A DNA stretch of 37,778 nt from Bacteroidota bacterium. GTDB lineage: Bacteria; Bacteroidota; Bacteroidia; Chitinophagales; Chitinophagaceae. The position numbers were made by a program, and so were the translations under genes. Of the stretch, positions 34,907 to 37,778 are shown in pieces; the stretch's first letter is position 1; the number at the start of each line of letters is the position of its first letter. The stretch lies in the NCBI GenBank assembly GCA_030706685.1, contig JAUZOA010000052.1:1-37778 (forward strand), given 5' to 3'. The notes below the pieces were generated by a model that ran no database searches, had not been told where the DNA came from, and saw only the letters and a list, made by a program, of their open reading frames with translations.

Positions 34907-35782
34907 TTACCTGAAACTATTTTTCATCACTCTCAGCATGCCCGCGGCGCTCCATTCACCCGGAATAATCACCCGGCGGATGCTGTAAAGAGGATCGTTC
35001 TCATCGCGGCGATCAGATAATTGGAACACCGCTTTAAATTTATATCGTTTCAGGTTGGCAATGGATTCCTTATTCCATAAGCCAAAGGGATAAGCGAAAT
35101 ACTCAACGGGCTTACCGGTGATGTCCGCCAATTGTTTCGAAGGTTTTTCTACCTGTATCATCCAGTCGTTGCCGGTGTATTTTTTTACATTATGGTGATC
35201 CCAGGTATGCGAGCCAATGATATTTCCTTCATCGGAAATTTGTTTTACCTGCTCCTTGCTCATATACCCCGGCCTTCCTAATGAGACGGTCATAATAAAG
35301 AATACACCTTTATACCCGTATTTCTTCATTTCCGGGATAGCAATAGTGTAGTGATCCAACCGGGTATCATCAAAAGTTATCATGACGGGCCTGGAAGGCA
35401 GCGCTTTACCATAAGCCAGGTAATCATACAACTGGTCGGGCAAGATGGAATGATAACCACTATCGGCCAGTAATTTCATTTGCTCCCGGAAATTGGCTAC
35501 CGGTACAATATAGTCTTTGGCTGTATGGGAATCCGTCGGCTTGAAATCACGGATCTGGTGATAACAGAGTATGGGCACTTCAGTCCTGTGCAGTATTGTA
35601 GCTGCATCGGCCATAGGGCCATTAACCGGGGGCGTTTCCGCAGCCACGGTTTTGGGAGCAGGGGGACTGGCCGGTTTAGCCGGCTGGCTATCGCTATCGC
35701 AACCCGAATACAATGTTACAGGTAAAGCAAGAAGAATAAACAGGCTGATCCTTTGTACAGTTAGTTCCAAAACATTTTTCAT
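34907..35782 (-). CDS. polysaccharide deacetylase lipoprotein
   Basis: From ATG 35782 the product is 291 residues, with a lipoprotein signal (ISLFILLALPVTLYSGC, Cys28) and a Pro/Ala-rich linker. The NodB-type deacetylase domain shows VPILCYHQIR (about 69-78), the catalytic pair D138-D139 in MITFDDT, and metal-binding H192 and H196 in GSHTWDHH. The canonical TFDDG reads TFDDT here. It likely removes acetyl groups from a surface or cell-wall polysaccharide, as PgaB-type enzymes do. The frame extends 71 residues upstream, but the inner ATG gives the signal peptide and is preferred. It diverges from the large exported protein gene. Confidence 0.87.
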   Translation of the reverse strand: MKNVLELTVQRISLFILLALPVTLYSGCDSDSQPAKPASPPAPKTVAAETPPVNGPMADAATILHRTEVPILCYHQIRDFKPTDSHTAKDYIVPVANFREQMKLLADSGYHSILPDQLYDYLAYGKALPSRPVMITFDDTRLDHYTIAIPEMKKYGYKGVFFIMTVSLGRPGYMSKEQVKQISDEGNIIGSHTWDHHNVKKYTGNDWMIQVEKPSKQLADITGKPVEYFAYPFGLWNKESIANLKRYKFKAVFQLSDRRDENDPLYSIRRVIIPGEWSAAGMLRVMKNSFR

Positions 35783-36078
35783 AGAAAGTCGTAGGCAAAA
35801 CCTTCCGGTTAAACGCAGCCCGCAACGTTTTATTTTTTTCAATCCTGTTTTTATTTCATAAGAGTTGATAGCATCTTTACGATTGCTGCCAGGAAATAAA
35901 TAAGGTTTGACATTCCTCAACAAATAAACGGGGGCAAGATAATTACTATCGTAAAAGATACAAAAAAGCAAAAAGTATTTGTGACCAAAATTCATTGAAA
36001 TAGTACGATGATAAGGGAATCCCGAACCTTAGCACAATATTTGGCCTTGGTATTCTGTTTTTTCCTAATCCAATACCA

Positions 36079-37778
36079 ATGAAAAATTTCTACGGCTTAT
36101 TACTTATTGTCTTTTTTACAATTCACCTCTTTGGCCAGTCCAAACAAGTAATAGTGGAAGCTGTAGATTCCCGGTTCCCGGTTGTCAATAAAGATACCCC
36201 TGGCAATGTAAATGGCCCGGCCTGGGAAGAAGTTGGTGCATGGGTAAATGGTTTTGCCAGGGTATCCTCCGGTCATAAATGGGGATTTATAGACCGCTCA
36301 GGCAATCCTGTGATCAAAGCAGTTTACGAAGCCACCAGGAATTTTACCAATCATCTCGCCGCCGTTAAGCAAAACGCAAAATGGGGATTTATCAACGAAA
36401 AGGGAGCAATCGTCATCCCTTTTGAATATGATATCGTTTATGATTTCAAAGAGCCGGTAACTGCTGTCTATAAAAACAGCAAATGGTTTTTAATGAATGA
36501 ACAGGGAAATGTTATTAAGACGCTGGATGCAGATGTGTTCTGGGGATTCAATAAAGGATTAGCCCGGTTCACACGCAAAGGCAGATCAGGCATCATGAAC
36601 AATAAAGGCGAGATCATTTCCCTGGAGCCTGAAAAGCCTGCCCTGTCAAAAAAAATAAATTCACCCGCATTAAGAGCTCATTCCGCCGAATCGGGCGCAT
36701 GTCCCGCCAATATAGATTTTGAAAACGGCGACTTTACCAATTGGACCTGTTATATAGGTTCGGTGGCGGCTGTCGGTACTACGAATGTTGTCACCGTTAC
36801 TCCATCACCGCCCACTCCCAACAGGCATGTGATCATTCCCAATACCAATCCTTCCGCCATAGACCCCTATGGATTATTTCCCATCAATCCTCCCGACGGA
36901 AGCGGCTATGCCGTAAAACTTGGAAATGATATCAATGGTGCGCAGGCAGAAAGAATAAGTTACCAGATCAATGTTCCGGCCAATTCAAATGATGCTTCCA
37001 TTACCTATCGTTATGCAGTTGTTTTCCAGGACCCCGGGCATCTTACTTATGAGCAGCCGAGGTTCAGCGCCAAATTGCTTGATGTGGCGACAAACACCTA
37101 TCTCCCCTGCGCGACCTATGAATACATTTCTACTTCATCGCTTCCGGGATTCAATAGTTCACCTATCGACGATACGGTAAAATATAAAACATGGGCCTCT
37201 GTATATGTCAACCTGAGTCATTATGCAGGCAAGTCTTTAATACTGGAATTTACTACAGCCGATTGTACAAGAGGCTTACACTGGGGATATGCCTATGTGG
37301 ATGTGGGTGATTGCAATATCACAGCCAGTGTTCAATACCAATGCAATCCTAACCAGGCCGTATTTACAGCGCCTCCGGGTTTCCAATATTATAACTGGTA
37401 CACCAATAATTTCGGCACACTGCTCGGTACCGGAGAAACCATGACTATGACTTCACCACCGGCACCGGGTACAACGATCCATGTAGAAGTGATTCCTTAC
37501 AATGGTTTCGGATGCAGCGATACGCTGGAAGTACCTTTTACCGTCGGTTTCCCGGTTGCCAATGCAGGCCCTGACAAATCTTTGTGTATTGGAACCCCTA
37601 CTTCCATCGGGAGCAATACAGTTACGGGCTACAGTTATTCATGGGCGCCTGCCTATTTTCTGTCAAACCCCCATATAGCTTCGCCATTAGCGAATCCTCC
37701 GGCAGATACTACTTATATTGTTACAGTCACCAACAATGCTTCAGGTTGTACAGCACAGGATACGGTTACTGTTCATGT
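36079..37778 (+). CDS. large exported WG-repeat protein with jelly-roll and Ig-like domains, cut by the window end
   Basis: The frame is open from the ATG to the end of the window (566 codons). Residues 1-20 are a signal peptide (MKNFYGLLLIVFFTIHLFGQ). Residues 50-185 hold four WG/WGF-type repeats (KWGFIDRSGNPVI, KWGFINEKGAIVIP, KWFLMNEQGNVI, SGIMNNKGEII). Residues about 208-415 start CPANIDFENGDFTNWTCY and form a beta-sandwich like the MAM-type domains of gliding and adhesion proteins. From about 418 come Ig/PKD-like modules (QYYNWYTNNFG, NAGPDKSLCIG, SYSWAPAYFLS). Such proteins usually end in a type IX secretion or gliding-motility C-terminal domain, which would lie outside the window. Promoter not clear; the 296 nt upstream are non-coding. 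Confidence 0.8.
   Translation, partial: MKNFYGLLLIVFFTIHLFGQSKQVIVEAVDSRFPVVNKDTPGNVNGPAWEEVGAWVNGFARVSSGHKWGFIDRSGNPVIKAVYEATRNFTNHLAAVKQNAKWGFINEKGAIVIPFEYDIVYDFKEPVTAVYKNSKWFLMNEQGNVIKTLDADVFWGFNKGLARFTRKGRSGIMNNKGEIISLEPEKPALSKKINSPALRAHSAESGACPANIDFENGDFTNWTCYIGSVAAVGTTNVVTVTPSPPTPNRHVIIPNTNPSAIDPYGLFPINPPDGSGYAVKLGNDINGAQAERISYQINVPANSNDASITYRYAVVFQDPGHLTYEQPRFSAKLLDVATNTYLPCATYEYISTSSLPGFNSSPIDDTVKYKTWASVYVNLSHYAGKSLILEFTTADCTRGLHWGYAYVDVGDCNITASVQYQCNPNQAVFTAPPGFQYYNWYTNNFGTLLGTGETMTMTSPPAPGTTIHVEVIPYNGFGCSDTLEVPFTVGFPVANAGPDKSLCIGTPTSIGSNTVTGYSYSWAPAYFLSNPHIASPLANPPADTTYIVTVTNNASGCTAQDTVTVH

Noticed and set aside
35783-35995. 71-residue N-terminal extension of the polysaccharide deacetylase
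   Set aside because: The internal ATG at 35782 gives a normal lipoprotein signal; the extension does not look like any targeting or enzyme domain.

Overview
The window is chromosomal DNA of a Bacteroidota bacterium, most likely of the Chitinophagaceae type. The evidence is a fused SecD-SecF protein, a NusB with a long N-terminal extension, Bacteroidota-style promoters (TTTG/TTTA, about 19 nt, TAnnTTTG) upstream of several genes, a sigma factor opening with MRQLKISQSITN, and a large secreted WG-repeat/Ig-like protein at the right end. There are no rRNA or tRNA genes, CRISPR arrays, phage genes or transposases.

Positions 1-8,570 hold housekeeping genes. These are an ABC-F ATPase, a tandem OmpA-domain protein, groES-groEL, and the rightward series nusB, a DUF1573 lipoprotein, yajC, coaE and a small haem-binding protein. 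Positions 8,570-18,110 carry an aminotransferase, a class A beta-lactamase-like lipoprotein, secDF, an A-type iron-sulfur carrier, a one-helix membrane protein, a cobalamin-domain-less methylmalonyl-CoA mutase subunit and a GNAT acetyltransferase.

Positions 18,106-18,826 are a 721-nt non-coding gap between convergent genes. It contains two kinds of tandem repeat, including five 11-bp direct units followed by five inverted 11-bp units. Positions 18,827-28,334 are all leftward: a TPR protein, a BlaI/M56-peptidase pair with an unusual coiled-coil sensor region, an alkyltransferase-like protein with PYWR in place of PCHR, two small unknowns, glnS, an alpha/beta hydrolase and a GT39-like membrane glycosyltransferase.

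Positions 28,489-34,801 look like an accessory stress-response neighbourhood. It contains a DinB-like protein, a 62-aa charged protein, an alternative SigA-like sigma factor, an acyl desaturase, an RRM RNA-binding protein, small unknowns, a FAS1 protein, and a Crp-type regulator followed by an AhpD-like protein. The 62-aa gene and the sigma gene share a conserved 35-nt upstream block, the best candidate here for an undescribed regulon signal. The window closes with a polysaccharide deacetylase lipoprotein and, divergently, a large secreted protein cut off by the window end.

Non-coding elements that may repay attention are the 11-bp direct/inverted array, a 129-bp MITE-like element with nested perfect inverted repeats, AGCTAATAGC-like repeats at three intergenic sites, two 20-bp tandem repeats upstream of groES, and a long-range stem between the RRM gene and the next small gene. 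All calls come from reading the sequence; no database search was run.
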